Assembly (NCBI GenBank): GCA_002633025.1
Contig: NMRB01000126.1
Span: 307,991-371,990 of the forward strand
Direction: 5' to 3'
Source of the DNA: Notospermus geniculatus
Taxonomy: Eukaryota > Nemertea > Pilidiophora > Heteronemertea > Lineidae
Length of the DNA stretch: 64,000 bases
Numbering within the stretch: position 1 is the stretch's first letter; each line of letters starts with the position of its first letter. Both the position numbers and the translations under genes were made by a program. The notes beneath the pieces were generated by a model. That model made no database searches. It worked only from the letters and a program-made list of their open reading frames with translations, and was not told the DNA's origin. Below are positions 41,148-52,599 of the stretch, piece after piece.

Positions 41148-41710
41148 CCCGTCTGCTGCCCTGTCTACGCTCAAAAAGCTTTTCCGTCCTTTTTCGCATA
41201 CGACAAAAGTTGCCGTTGAAATAAATATTTGCCATAAAAAATGGAAGGCTTGAGAAAAACGAAAACAGACACGACAGCAGACGAGAGTCTCTTATAATTG
41301 TCGCATTAAACCATGTATTAGCATATGATTATTGTTGTATACGCACGCTTTGACACTAATATGACGCAACCCGTCTGCTGTCCTGTCCTCGCACAACCGC
41401 AAAAGTTGAAAGCCGAAAGAAAGCGGCTTGAAAAGAAGCGAAAAAAGACACGACAGCAGACGAGAGTGCTTTTCAATTCATGATGCTTTTAGTAATTGAT
41501 ATATTGTCATGTATCTCTCATTAGTCTGACTTTGTCCGTAACAAAAGTCGTGCGTTGTCCTGCCAATTGCGCCAAAATCTTCTTTTCATCCTTTATTATT
41601 AGTTAAATATTTTATATAAAACCTCGAAGAATACAGCGAGATTAAAGCCAATAGAAACTTTCCCGAAATACGGACAAAAAAACAGCAATGGAGGCACGAC
41701 AGCGCGCGAC
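41148..41710 (+). repeat. Three successive hairpin units near the right end
   Basis: Unit 1 (41148-41288) and unit 2 (41370-41467) both run from CCGTCTGCTGTCCTGTC (or one mismatch) to GACACGACAGCAGACGAG, so each can fold back on itself. Unit 3 (41548-41710) is a diverged relative (GTCGTGCGTTGTCCTGCC to GGCACGACAGCG). The loops differ but contain similar AAAGCGG/GAAAAG strings. They lie downstream of the virion genes with no coding sequence. They could be MITE remnants, or a structured element-specific region such as an RNA 3' end or replication/packaging signal. Confidence 0.7.
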
Positions 41711-42048
41711 AGTAAACGATGTTTTGGTGGTAGCGGTTTTAGTCTACATATATATTCTATTGTGTTGTCTTCAATCAAAAATGGGTTTGATACGACCACT
41801 GCACCGCGATTAGCATGATTATACGCGTAGGCCTACGCCCAATAACACTGTTGTTGTAAGATCATGTCCACCAGACTTACGATTTGTCTATTAAGGAAAC
41901 ATATTAATAAAAATGAGTCGATCAAACGCCACACATGCCTCGTTCGTCTTCGTTCTTGGTCTTCCTTCTTCCTTGATGAAAAGTATCAGTGGTTCTTTCC
42001 CCGAGGTCGGGGATGGCGAGACGCAAAAAAACATTACTGGCCAGCTGT

Positions 42049-42290
42049 ACGGACCCTAACAATGCGTTCACCGAACCCGCGCGTTCGAACATTTCAACAG
42101 CGCATTTTTAGGGCCCATTACTGCGCGCCGAGTAATATTTTTACAAGCCGCGCGCTCACCTCATTCGTCTTCTTTCTCGGTCGGTCGGTCGGTCTTCCTT
42201 TCATTCTTGGTTCTCTTGTTCTCCCCCCTCCCCCTTTCTTTCATTCGTCCCAATCAAATGCAGTGCGTCTTAGCGCGATAGAGCGCGGCG
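42049..42290 (-). repeat. Right inverted flank of the large element (candidate terminal repeat)
   Basis: 42049-42124 (GTACGGACCCTAA ... GCATTTTTAGGGCCC) and 42262-42288 (AGTGCGTCTTAGCGCGA) are reverse complements of strings at 1417-1484 and 1651-1676. Order is swapped relative to the left side. A (TCGG)n patch (42177-42191) and a CA repeat (42347-42362) lie near. Confidence 0.4.
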
Positions 42291-42423
42291 CAGCAAACAC
42301 CAGGAGAGAGGCAGGCCTACGCGGAGGATGTGCCCAGGAAGATTCACACACACACACACACAGGACAGGACAACGTACGAACCTATATATGCAACGAGTG
42401 GCATCAAACCCTAAGTTACCACG

Positions 42424-42547
42424 GTAGTAAATGTAATGTCAATCTCTTGCATACATTTTCATGTTGCGAACCTTCGTAAACGTTATCAAAAAAGTATGCA
42501 AAGGGTAACATGAAAATGTATGCAAAGAGTGACATTACATCTACTAC
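42424..42547 (-). mobile_element. MITE family A, copy 2
   Basis: 124 bases, reverse orientation relative to 1188-1313, ending GTGACATTACATCTACTAC. It differs from copy 1 by a few bases. Confidence 0.75.
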
Positions 42548-44738
42548 TTACATGTATTAAAATTACCTCTCCTCGTACCATGCTGTTTCCATTCAGTTCT
42601 CTGAAATTACCGGTTATGGCGATAATGATAGTGCTGCCACCTGTCGTGAGGAATACGAAAGTGCTGCCACCTATAGTGGAGATTACGATGCCACCTCACT
42701 CTAATTAGACTGAAATGTCTTGCTGGAATTCTTTCAGTAGACAAGAACTTGTCTTATTCAAATAATGGGGGCCAGATGCCCTTATCTCAAAGTACACAGG
42801 CACATTGCGTGTTTACTTATACATGTGCATGTAGTTACATGTAGGCCTATCGTGTGAGAGAATATAATTCCGAGCGAAAAAATCTATTATAGGGAACAGA
42901 ACATGTGTTTGAGACCAATGTGTTGGTATCATATTTCAAAAACTAGTTCCAAGTCGGGTATGATTAAATATGACGACTAAAATTCGATGACATGCTTTAT
43001 TGAATGAGCAGCAAATGTGGTAAACACTTCGATTATTTGTGTGAATCTAGGCCTGCATATAATCCAGTAAATCTACCCGAGAACAAATTGCAACAGAAGG
43101 TTTTATTATTGTATATGCTCTATGACATCTTCATCAACAACATAACTCCAAAATCGGACAACGGGAAAGTAGCTAAATAAAAGGGTATTTTTGCGCGTGA
43201 AAATTGGTTCCGTGTGACGTGAGGCTTCTATATTTGGAGCAAGAGATGACGCCACTGCCCCGTCACTGTGCGAAATGGGTATGATGTCCAAGGTGACCTA
43301 AACAAAGGTTTAAAGCAAAAAACTTCTGTTGCAATTTGTTCCCGGTTCGCCGATTTTTTTGCCTTAATTTTACTGGACTACTTCCCAGCACAGAATGTTG
43401 AGCCCGTCAAAGAATATGGGCTTTTGACAAATTTTTCCTGTATGTCTGAACAAATGCTTTAGGCATGCTTGTTTTGTGGTAAATCTGTGAAAGCCTAGTA
43501 TTTTTTATTTGTTTTTACTCAACGCCCACCGTTTCACTAAAGAATCGCGCATATTTCTTAATCAAATGACGTAAAGAGTATGCATGCATTGTGCATAATG
43601 CAGAATGCGCTATGCACTGTGTGCATGTGGTTCATACCCAAGGATGTACTATCTCAGGCTGCAGAACAGTATTAATTTTTAAAAGTAGGCGGCTGTTTTA
43701 ATATGGTACTAAACTGCTCACTTTTCATTTTTCATGCTAAAATTTTCCATTCTAAATCAAAATGAGGAGATGAACATGTATATGAACAGTGGAGAATGCA
43801 ATGTTCATTCTTCAGGATACGGATAATTCGCGCCAAATTACAAATAACGTCTGAAAAATGAGCTGCTAAGTAAAAGCGTCCTTTTGCATTGCTTTTTTCA
43901 TATTAGGATAGTAATATGACCTTTCGGCCTTGATTGTCCAGTAACTGCGTCACGGAATTCGATCGGAGGCCTATCGAGCAGCTGTAGCAGCTGTATTCCC
44001 TAGCATACAGAAAGTTTGGTCAGTCTGTTGATAGAAATGAAACGGGTGTTGGCGGGGTCGGCAGGCCTAGTCATTGTCAGTTGCGCAGCGAGAGGAGGCA
44101 GACGTTGAGAGAACTCCGTTTCCAATATTTCGGTATCGTTTCATCACCAGTGCTAGCGATTTGAATCTAAATAAAGCTTCTCAAACCAGGTTGTCAAATT
44201 TCCTTGGCAAATGTAAGTTTATCCATTGTACTTTTTTTGTTGTTTCCCATGCCCATAAAGGAGTTGATTCCTTGCTAAAGCGGGCCATACATGATGTAAT
44301 GAATGATGATTTTCCCGAAACGCCAACGCCAACTTCAAATCTATTGTTCGATGCCCGGAAGAGAGAACCGAACAAAAGCACAGACGTTCGCGTTGGCGGT
44401 TCGGGGGCTTTGCGAAAACCCTATAATATTGCCCTTTGATCCTCATATACGTGGGTCGGCCGCTTTAAGCAAATCTTGGCTCGCGGTTCATCAGCTAGCT
44501 GGAGATTTTTGCTAATGTGAAATCAACAAGGGACGATCACGAGGCGTCGCTCATGTCCTAAACTCGACACGCCATTGGTCGACTGAGTACAGCTCCACTC
44601 TTAGGAATAAAACTAACTGGAGAGTTTACGAGTGGGATGAGCCTGAATGTTGGTGAGTTATCTGTTAATGTGAAAGTACAGTATCTATTACGTTTCTTGA
44701 GATGAGATCTTACAGTCAGACCCTTTCCCTCCTCCAGG
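42548..44738. other. Host intergenic and upstream region of the lectin gene
   Basis: CpG content drops right of 42.55 kb. The short direct string GTGCTGCCACCT appears twice near 42632-42671. An open frame at 44074-44439 does not look coding. A pyrimidine-rich AG (44732-44737) immediately precedes the lectin ATG, so a 5' non-coding exon may lie within this stretch. Confidence 0.45.
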
Positions 44739-47401
44739 ATGTCTTCGGTGATATCATGTGTGCTTTTCATGATCGTGGCAGCGTCATTACAAGGTAAGAG
44801 TACTATGATAAAAAAAATGGCTTGCATAACAGCATAGGCCTACTCTACATGGATTCGGACAGAGAAAAAGTAATGCAGGGGCAACACATCATGTATACAA
44901 TGTAGTTTCTTGCTACCATGGCTACCTTGTAGCCTACCGACTTCAGTGCATTCTATGAATAGATTCTCGCCATGTGATGCAGTTGTATTGTTTCGCACTG
45001 GTAAGGATTTTGAACCATTGTGATTCTATACTCTACCATACAAGAAAGGCTCCTGTACTTTTGTGATTCTATACTCTACCATACAAGAAAGGCTCCTGTA
45101 CTTTTGTGATTCTATACTCTACCATACAAGAATTGCTTCAGTGTCTTTGTGATTCTGTACTAACAATACAAGATTCTGTATCATTGTGATTCTGTACTCT
45201 ACCATACAAGAAAAGCTTCTGTACCTTTGTGATTCTATAGTCTACCATACAAACCTCTATACCGATTGTGATTCTATACTCTATCATACAGTCAGGAAGA
45301 GATGATAGAAGGAGGAATACACCAAGTACTTGACTTCAGTTATGACACCTGTGACCATTGTTGCTGAAATCTATTGTGTTTGTGAAGAGGTGAACTTGAG
45401 TGTTTCAGTTGAAATGAAGAATGATTGACCAAACTTATGGTATTGATTCAGCTTTTCGCATTGTTACGTTCCCATTATCAACTGAATGCCTACACATTGT
45501 CTAAATAAATCTATGAAATGAATCTGTTTATGAAGTTTTGAATAGGTTGTGGACCAACATCAAAATATATATGTACATGTGCTCTCACTGTTTAGGTATG
45601 TGGAGTTTCAACAGTTTTGCATCACCTCTATTATATCGCTCAAAGATACATGTACATATATTTCTGTTGAGAGGTTGACAAGCAACGTATATAAAAAGGG
45701 ATTTCTGGTTCAGCTTGGAACCCTGCTGCTTTCCTGTAGGTCCTTTCTTTTTGTAACAGCGCTGGTCTTCCCATTGTTGTCCCAAATATTTCATGATTTC
45801 TGATGAAACTAGTCTGTTTCACTCCGTTTCAGATGCCGTGCAAAGTGCAAATGAAGGTAAAAATTTAATCAATTTGTGTTTCTCCCCATACCCTGTCGAT
45901 TTATATGCAAGAATTATATAACTACACAATATATGTCCATGTTTTCCTCATTACCACAGATGGTAAATGCAATGGCATGAACACCAACCTTTGGAAATTT
46001 TTTGAGGGCAGTTGTTATCGAGTAGAGCCTGGGTCGTTTTCATACGAAAGAGCCCAATATCATTGTGAATACGAGCACGCGTATCTTACAAGTATACACA
46101 GTAAAGAAGAATGGGAGTTCATAAGCAAAAAACTGATATCGTGAGTATAAGTGATTAAATCGTACTTTTACTTCGGGATACATTGAATCACGTACATGTA
46201 GTGATACATTGAATTACGTAGTGATTCAGTGTATCCCGAAGTAATAGAAAAAGTACGGTACCCGGTTTTTTTCTGCCCACCCGATTCACGTAGTTACCCG
46301 GCTGGGTACAATATCTACAATTTACAATGATACCTGTGCCTTGAAATCGCAATTAACGGCAAAACATTCAAACAATGCAAATCAAACCACATGCCTCACA
46401 TTGCATTTACCAACAACAGGTCTTTCTTTTCGAAATATGATGCTTGGGTCGGGATGCGCGTCACTGGTGAGCCACCGTCAGCGAATCTTAAATGGTTGGA
46501 CGGCTCACCATTTGACTATCGACCACCAATGACCGACCTGAAAGACGGAGATGCAGTGGCTTTCCAACGTCGGGAAGGCAAAAAATCGACGCTTAAAGGC
46601 GAAGATCCTTCAAAACAGCAAGCGGCGATATGTAAGACGCGTACGTACTGATGAATGTTTTACTTCCATGTCCTTCTGCATCAGTGATGCATTTCCCAGA
46701 AAAGTACATGTAGTAGGGGAACACTCGCAGATGGGGCACATAGAACGTTACACGCACCGACAAGCTTTAGTCAATTTACAATGTACTACGGTAGTCAATG
46801 TTTTTTCCATGAAATGCCATAGCAGTGAAACTTTTAATTGATCAGATGCATTCATTACTCATTATAGTAGTCGATCTGCTTACATGCACCTGTACTACGA
46901 GTAAGAAACAGTTACATGTATTACGAGCTGCTCTGTATCATAAAAATGAGTTCAGATTTTATCTTGCGCCTGAAATTGACATGCATTTCACCTCCATTCA
47001 AATTTTCAGCATGCGTAAAAAGGGAGGAATTCTTTGACGCTAAGACGAAAAAATGCGTCTACAGTAAGTTCATTCTTATGCAACAATGGTAAAAATACTT
47101 CTTGCCTGACAACGTGAAACAACGTACTTTTTCACCAATCACCTGGGGAGATTCTGCAAAGATGAGAATTTAGAAGAGCTTCAGTTTTGAAGCTTCATAT
47201 ATTTGTGTGTAGCCTATTTTTTGGTGGCGCAGGCAAATTGCAAAAATTGGTTGTTTAGTTTCTTCGACTTTTTTTAGCAGCACGATTCAGTTTCTTCACC
47301 TGACATCCTTTTCTCCTTGTCTTTGTATTGTGTAGAATGTGAGAGTGAGCAATACGGAATACATTTTGAGCCTGATGGTATCAGATATAGTTGTGAATTA
47401 A
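44739..47401 (+). CDS. Secreted C-type lectin-like gene, six exons seen
   Basis: Coding exons: 44739-44793, 45833-45856, 45960-46140, 46420-46640, 47010-47063 and 47336-47401. All junctions are AG/GT with phases that match (1,1,2,1,1). Exon 1 encodes a signal peptide (MSSVISCVLFMIVAASLQ). Exon 3 holds the first half of a C-type lectin domain (FFEGSCYRVEPGSF, HCEYEHAYLTSIHSKEEWEF). Exon 4 holds the second half (YDAWVGMRVTGEPP, LKWLDGSPFDY, AAICKT). Exons 5-6 add a cysteine-containing tail (CVKREEFFDAKTKKC, CESEQYGIHFEPDG). The usual calcium-binding EPN/QPD and WND motifs and the third cysteine (DAVAF where DCVAF is typical) are missing, so calcium-dependent sugar binding is doubtful. The donor after 47401 shows the gene continues, but I could not place the next exon. 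Confidence 0.75.
45015..45295 (+). repeat. Minisatellite in lectin intron 1
   Basis: About six to seven units of some 43 bases, each with TTGTGATTCTATACTCTACC and ATACAAGAA. The first two are identical and later ones degenerate. Confidence 0.9.
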
Positions 47402-47593
47402 GTAAGTGAAATGGACGAGGATGTCCAAGCAATTGCTTTCCAAAGATAGGCGTAGCATGTTCGTAGGCCTATATTCCAAATACAAAAAACACCAATGCCG
47501 GAAAATGCAGAACATTTTTGGTTAGTTCAAAGAACATCGGCAGTGTGCATGTAGGCCAAATACCGCGCTTGCATTGTTTTAAACGGGCGTCCT

Positions 47594-48142
47594 CACCGTG
47601 GAGAATCGCCAACGCAGTAGCCGAGTTTCTCAGGTGGCAGTGCTGTGATCCGAGTGAAACATGGCGGCTCTGTCACATATCGATGTGTGTGTTGCCGACT
47701 AAAACGCGAAAAATAGATAGTTTCGGTCGAGGTGAGCGAGTTTACGTAAATTCGAGGATGATCTAGTGATAATTTGCAATTGAACAAGCCGAAATATAGG
47801 TGCTGAAGGAGTGTTGTTTCTTTGTTTGAAGTGGAAATGTTCGTTGTGTTAGGCCGGTTGTTTGATTGACGGCAGTTCCACGTAGTGACACTTGAACTTT
47901 TCCACTTCAAATGTAAAATCGACCACGTAATTCCAATAAAGAAAGCTTTAGATTAATAGACGATAAACTGGAGGTCATCCTCGGCATAGTCTAAGTTTTT
48001 GTATCTTTCATCTTCGGTACTTTGCTCCCCACTTTGGAGTTGACATCCTCAACATTCGTGATACAGCCGCCATGTTTTTGACTCGGATCACAGCGCTGCC
48101 ACCTGAGAAACTCGGCTACTGCGTTGGCGATTCTCCACGGTG
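47594..48142 (+). mobile_element. MITE family D with 5-base target duplication
   Basis: 549 bases with terminal inverted repeats of about 62 bases (CACCGTGGAGAATCGCC ... GGCGATTCTCCACGGTG). GTCCT flanks both sides (47589-47593 and 48143-48147). No transposase is visible. It lies just downstream of lectin exon 6. Confidence 0.92.
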
Positions 48143-48465
48143 GTCCTTCGATACCGCGCAACCTGAGTTCGATTAAATCAGTAAACTGATCGTTGATTGG
48201 ACAGCAATGATGTCATTTTCGCCAATTATTCCGAATGCCTTCTATATTGACAAGATTTATTATGCCCTTCGAATAATTAGTTTACGTTTACGTGTAAAGA
48301 CCTGTCAGCATGCACGTTATGTTGGCTACATGTACATGTACATGTAGGGCCTACAAACGCTTCGCGAGGAGTGTACAATCTCGGTCATAAGTTATTAACC
48401 AGTGGATATTTGTCAATTACTCCGTGATCCCCCAATATTTTTTCACCAATTTTTGGTGTATATTT

Positions 48466-48553
48466 CATGTTGCGAACCTTCGTAAACGTTATCAAAAAAG
48501 TATGCAAAGGGTAACATGAAAATGTATGCAAAGAGTGACATTACATCTACTAC
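48466..48553 (-). mobile_element. MITE family A, truncated copy 3
   Basis: Starts inside the element at CATGTTGCGAACCTTCG and ends TTACATCTACTAC; the first 40 or so bases are missing. Nearly identical to copy 2 over the shared part. Confidence 0.8.
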
Positions 48554-48577
48554 TTAAGCCCTCCAAAAAAAGAGACA

Positions 48578-48660
48578 GAAAAAGCCCGGGTGCGACGCCG
48601 GTTTTTATGTAGTGTAAACAGGGTTATTAAAACCCGCGTCTCACCCGGGCTTTTTTCTGT
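48578..48660 (+). repeat. Palindromic CCCGGGT element
   Basis: AAAGCCCGGGTGCGACGC pairs with GCGTCTCACCCGGGCTTT across a loop containing TGTAGTGTAAACAGGG. A relative with the same loop string (TATGTAGTGTAAACA) is at about 50175-50265, and a fragment is at about 48975-49035. The pieces appear to be one MITE family, here interrupted by MITE E. Confidence 0.7.
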
Positions 48661-48714
48661 CTACACCTGTTAAAAGCGTGGGCCTATACACCCGGGGATG
48701 ACAAACCCGGGTTA

Positions 48715-48927
48715 TTAAAGGACCACGGTATTGCCACTTCTTCTCGACAGCCGGCGCCACTGCGCCACTCTCCAACCCAAGGACCAACTACGTTGTCGGC
48801 GAATTGACCCGATTTGCTATGTACATTTTGTAATGCATTTTTGTAGTTCTTGTTACTGCCGCTAGGTGACTCCCTCTACGTCGGCAGTCAAATAACGCAT
48901 TTGAGATCCAATACCGTGCTCCTTTAA
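48715..48927 (+). mobile_element. MITE family E (TTAA duplication)
   Basis: 213 bases from TTAAAGGACCACGGTATTG to CAATACCGTGCTCCTTTAA, with TTAA at both ends. The outer eight bases (TTAAAGGA) are shared with family C, suggesting the same piggyBac-type transposase mobilised both. Confidence 0.88.
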
Positions 48928-49097
48928 GCCCTCCGAGCTCGAAGGGTTTTTGGAGGGCTTCAATTAGATCCGCGTCACAAGCGGGTTTTTTAAGTAGTGT
49001 GGACGCAATAGACCCGGGTTTTATCCAGAATTATTGAACCGGTGGGGCTTTTGTAGGGGTTTACCATGTATCCTTCTGGCGATAGCTAAGATAAAGT

Positions 49098-49155
49098 ATG
49101 CTTTCGCTGCTTTAAGAGAGAAAAGCAACGTTCTCTCTTAAAAGCAGCGAAAGCA
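49098..49155 (+). repeat. Perfect hairpin
   Basis: ATGCTTTCGCTGCTTTAAGA pairs with TCTTAAAAGCAGCGAAAGCA with one bulge and a loop of about 12 bases. No transcript context is visible. Confidence 0.85.
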
Positions 49156-49159
49156 TGTA

Positions 49160-51284
49160 CTGTCTATGATAGACTGTGCAACACGGACGGGCCCAACATT
49201 AACAACATTGCATAATAAGTAAATATTATTTCACTGTAGCCTGGGCTATTTACCGACAATACACAGATTACGTGGAAAATGGGAATGCCTTCGCCATACC
49301 ACGATATATAAGTACACCTCGCGACCTGTGTATTTTGAACTTCTCATGAGTTACGACGATGATGTGTGAAACGGCCGAGCAGAATGGACTAACTCATGAA
49401 CTTCGTTTTCGAAAAGATCAGCTGATCATCAGACTGGTACAGCCAGCCCCAAGCGGAGGGATCGAGTAACCAATCTAAGCGATTATGACGCCATCAGTCA
49501 CGTCACATATTCAGCAAGCGGAATGGGCTAAATTCGTTTTCGGGCAGTTTCGTCCCTGAGAATAATTTATAGGCCAGATGATGACGTCACATGTTCATCG
49601 CCAGTTACCAAAAACCGCTTCAAACTCATAACTGGATCCCGTTTTGGACTAGTTTTCACATCAGTTCGCCTAACAATTATGATACACACCGATCCTGTAC
49701 GATTTAAACGCCTGTCTTACTCTTGTAAATTCAGTATCAGGTGACAAAGTTTCAGGCGAATTTTCCTGTCCAAGGCCAAAATGATTGCTGTGAAACGCAT
49801 ACGTAATTAGCAAGCTTCGCTGATTTGCCGCTACGCGGCGGTTGTTTCCTTGCGTCTAGTTCTGCACACCCCGACAGGCGGCGTGTCTGGTGCAGCCTTT
49901 GTAGGGCATGGTAAGTTCTCAAAACGTACGTTTTTACGAGTGAGGATTGTCCTTACATAAGATAACGTAGCAGATTTCATGATAAAAGGTGATAAGAACG
50001 CGGAATAAACAAACTTTTTTGCAAAAAATTAACAGTGTCAAGGTAACAACTGGCAACGGAAACCCAGCTAGCACTGCAATTTAGCGACTCCTCGTGAAAA
50101 GTGAGTGCCAGTAGCGACACTATCGCCGTGCGTAGTAAATAACTTCATCTAGATTTTAGTAGTGAAGACACGCGCCGGGTCTCAGGCGGGTTTCTTCCAG
50201 GCCCGGGCTTGACACGGGCTCAAAAATCCCGGGGATTTCTATGTAGTGTAAACAAGGCTACTACCAATCACAAGAGATTGACCTAAAACGGTTTTGACGA
50301 CTCAAGCCGCGTCCGATTTCGAGTGTCTTTAAAACTAAGACCTGAAGCAGGTGTGGCAGTAAATAGTGTCCCCCTGTAAAAAGTGTCCACTTCTATTGTT
50401 GAATGACGGATTAAGCGGCATGGGTATAGAAATCAATTGTCAGAGATTAGAATGTAACAATAGGATCGTCTGTTCCCCGGACAGTTTTTCCTAGGACATT
50501 CTTTCCCTTTACACCTGGTTTACCTGACATCCGTTTCTCATCGNCTCTGCCGAGCTCTGATACAAGTACAGGTAGTGAGCCAAAAAATATGTCCGCCGTC
50601 TTTTTCATCACTTGCGAAGTTTGACGAGCTGCAACATCATTATCAACCATTCATCAAGTAAGAGCCCATTCTTGAACGCATTCCTTTACGTGTAGCAACA
50701 GCCTCCACGCCAAATTAATAACTTGGAGCATTCAGATTGAGATAGGCCTAGGTAGATTTGAACTTCACGTCGAGCTTGGAAACATGATCTATGCATATAT
50801 GACACGACTCGTGCCTGTGCATGACGTCGTGACGACGTGTAGGCCTACATACACGTGTATTGATCGATCGATCGCCAGTTCGCCGTCAAACATTTGAACA
50901 CCGCCATCTAACGTCGACATAACAAATCAGCTAGTCATTTGGAAACAGTGATTACTCCCATTGCGCTGCATTGTGTTGCGTTGCGTTTTTTCCAGTAAGC
51001 CTAATGGATAACGGATGTCAGGTAAACAGGGCTGAAGACTAATGCATAAAACTAAGATCCTACTATGAAACGAAGACCCATTAAGTCATCATTAGTTCAC
51101 AATTTGTGATGAGCGAGTTGCAAGCGAGTATGGTGCATTGGCAAACATAGGTTGGTCAGTTACTTAACAAGAGGCCCATGGGCCTTGCGCTCAGCTGACT
51201 ATGACCTGCCAATTACGAATAGTGGGCCTACGTGTGCCTTTTTAATGGTTAGCAAGCAAAGCGTTCCTCGTGGAAATCAGTTCA
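49160..51284. other. Host intergenic DNA
   Basis: No gene recognised. Includes a fragment of the CCCGGGT palindromic family (50175-50265) and one ambiguous base (N at 50544). Confidence 0.5.
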
Positions 51285-51850
51285 GTGGAAAGGGGTTAAT
51301 ATCACTTCGTGAATCGAAAAAGATATCTTATCAGACCACTTGGGTAGGAAGGGGTTAATATCTCTTGGTGAATCGAGATAGATGTCGTATTGCACCTATT
51401 GGGTGGGAAGGGGTTAATATCACTTCATCAATCGAAAAAGATATCTTATCAGACCACTTGGGTAGAAAGGGGTTAATATTGCTTATTGAATCGAGATAGA
51501 TATACACGTAGTATTACACCCATTGGGTGGGAAGGGGTTAATATCACTCCGTGAATCGAAAATCTTATCAAACCGTGACTCTTATCAGACCACTTGGGTA
51601 GGAAGGGGTTAATATCTCTGGATGGCGTATTACACCCATTGGGTGGGAAGGGGTTAATATGACTTCATGAATCGAGATGATACATGTTGTATCATATCAG
51701 AGCCATTTTGTGGGAAGGGGTTTAAATATATCACTTATGAATTGAGATAGCTATCATTATCATTATGAGACCTACTGGGTCACAGGTGAGGAAGGGTTAA
51801 TACCAGACAATAGGCCTGCAACACGGTGGTAAGGGGTTAATGGATGGGAA
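51285..51850 (+). repeat. Minisatellite, GGGGTTAATATC units
   Basis: About nine units of roughly 60 bases. Each contains GGGTNGGAAGGGGTTAATAT, TGAATCGA and a TTGGGT end. Two unit types alternate at first (TATCAGACCACTTGGG and TTACACCCATTGGG), indicating a higher-order dimer. Confidence 0.92.
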
Positions 51851-52009
51851 CCGGTCCATAATTCATAAAACCTTGCCAGGCGTAGTTCCTTGCGATGACA
51901 TGAATGTGAATATCAACATACATGAATATCAACATATGAGGTATAAACAGGATAAAGCTATTCGGTTGCCTGGATGCCCGCCCACTGTTTAGTGAGACCA
52001 CAGCACTAG

Positions 52010-52580
52010 TTCATGGTGGTGAGGTTGATCATGATCTTGTGTCAATGCATGCTCCACTAGGCCTACTAGACTGTTCAAATCTACCTATTTCAACCTAAGT
52101 TACCAGTTAGGCATTGAGACTGTTACCCCACTTAAAAAAATGAGTTTAAGTATGTGACCTTACCTGATGAAAGATAGTCATGATATAACAGCACCTTGAA
52201 CTTCTCAAGTGATGAAAAGCACAGTCATGACAGTGGCCCAAACTGTACAACAGTGCCCATTTTCTCCACTACGTTACACAAATAGACACTGTCATCGATC
52301 AGTCACCGCCATGTTTGACCGCATCACTCCTCCTAATGGAGTTACCATTAGGGACCGCTTCACAATGGTAAGGAATCCTTACACATATTATTGCGCTGCA
52401 CTTCTTTTCAACATGGCGGTGGCTGATCGATACTAGAGGGTGTTATTTGGAACGCCCTCTAGTGTCAAGAATGGACAGTGGCCATGTTGAACATAGTATC
52501 AGTCCAGTTTCAGTGTTACCACTGGCTACATATAGGTGGAGAGGACACCAGTTACAGAGTCACTCTGGGAACTTTGAAGT
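52010..52580 (+). mobile_element. Unclassified element, copy 1 (inverted relative to 62.1-62.4 kb)
   Basis: 52014-52200 (TTCATGGTGGTGAGGTTGATC to TACCTGATGAA) and 52490-52560 (AGTATCAGTCCAG to the GGACACCAGT end) are reverse complements of 62090-62400. Between them lies an insert with its own inverted repeat (CACCGCCATGTT at 52306 against AACATGGCGGTG at 52412). No coding sequence is seen. Confidence 0.7.
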
Positions 52581-52599
52581 GTGGGAAATTCAAATACCC

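Noticed and set aside
41148-41710. CRISPR-like array
   Set aside because: Only three diverged units that fold back on themselves, in an animal genome; hairpins or MITEs explain them better.
44074-44439. 121-codon open frame upstream of the lectin gene
   Set aside because: No splice signals, family resemblance or codon bias; probably chance.
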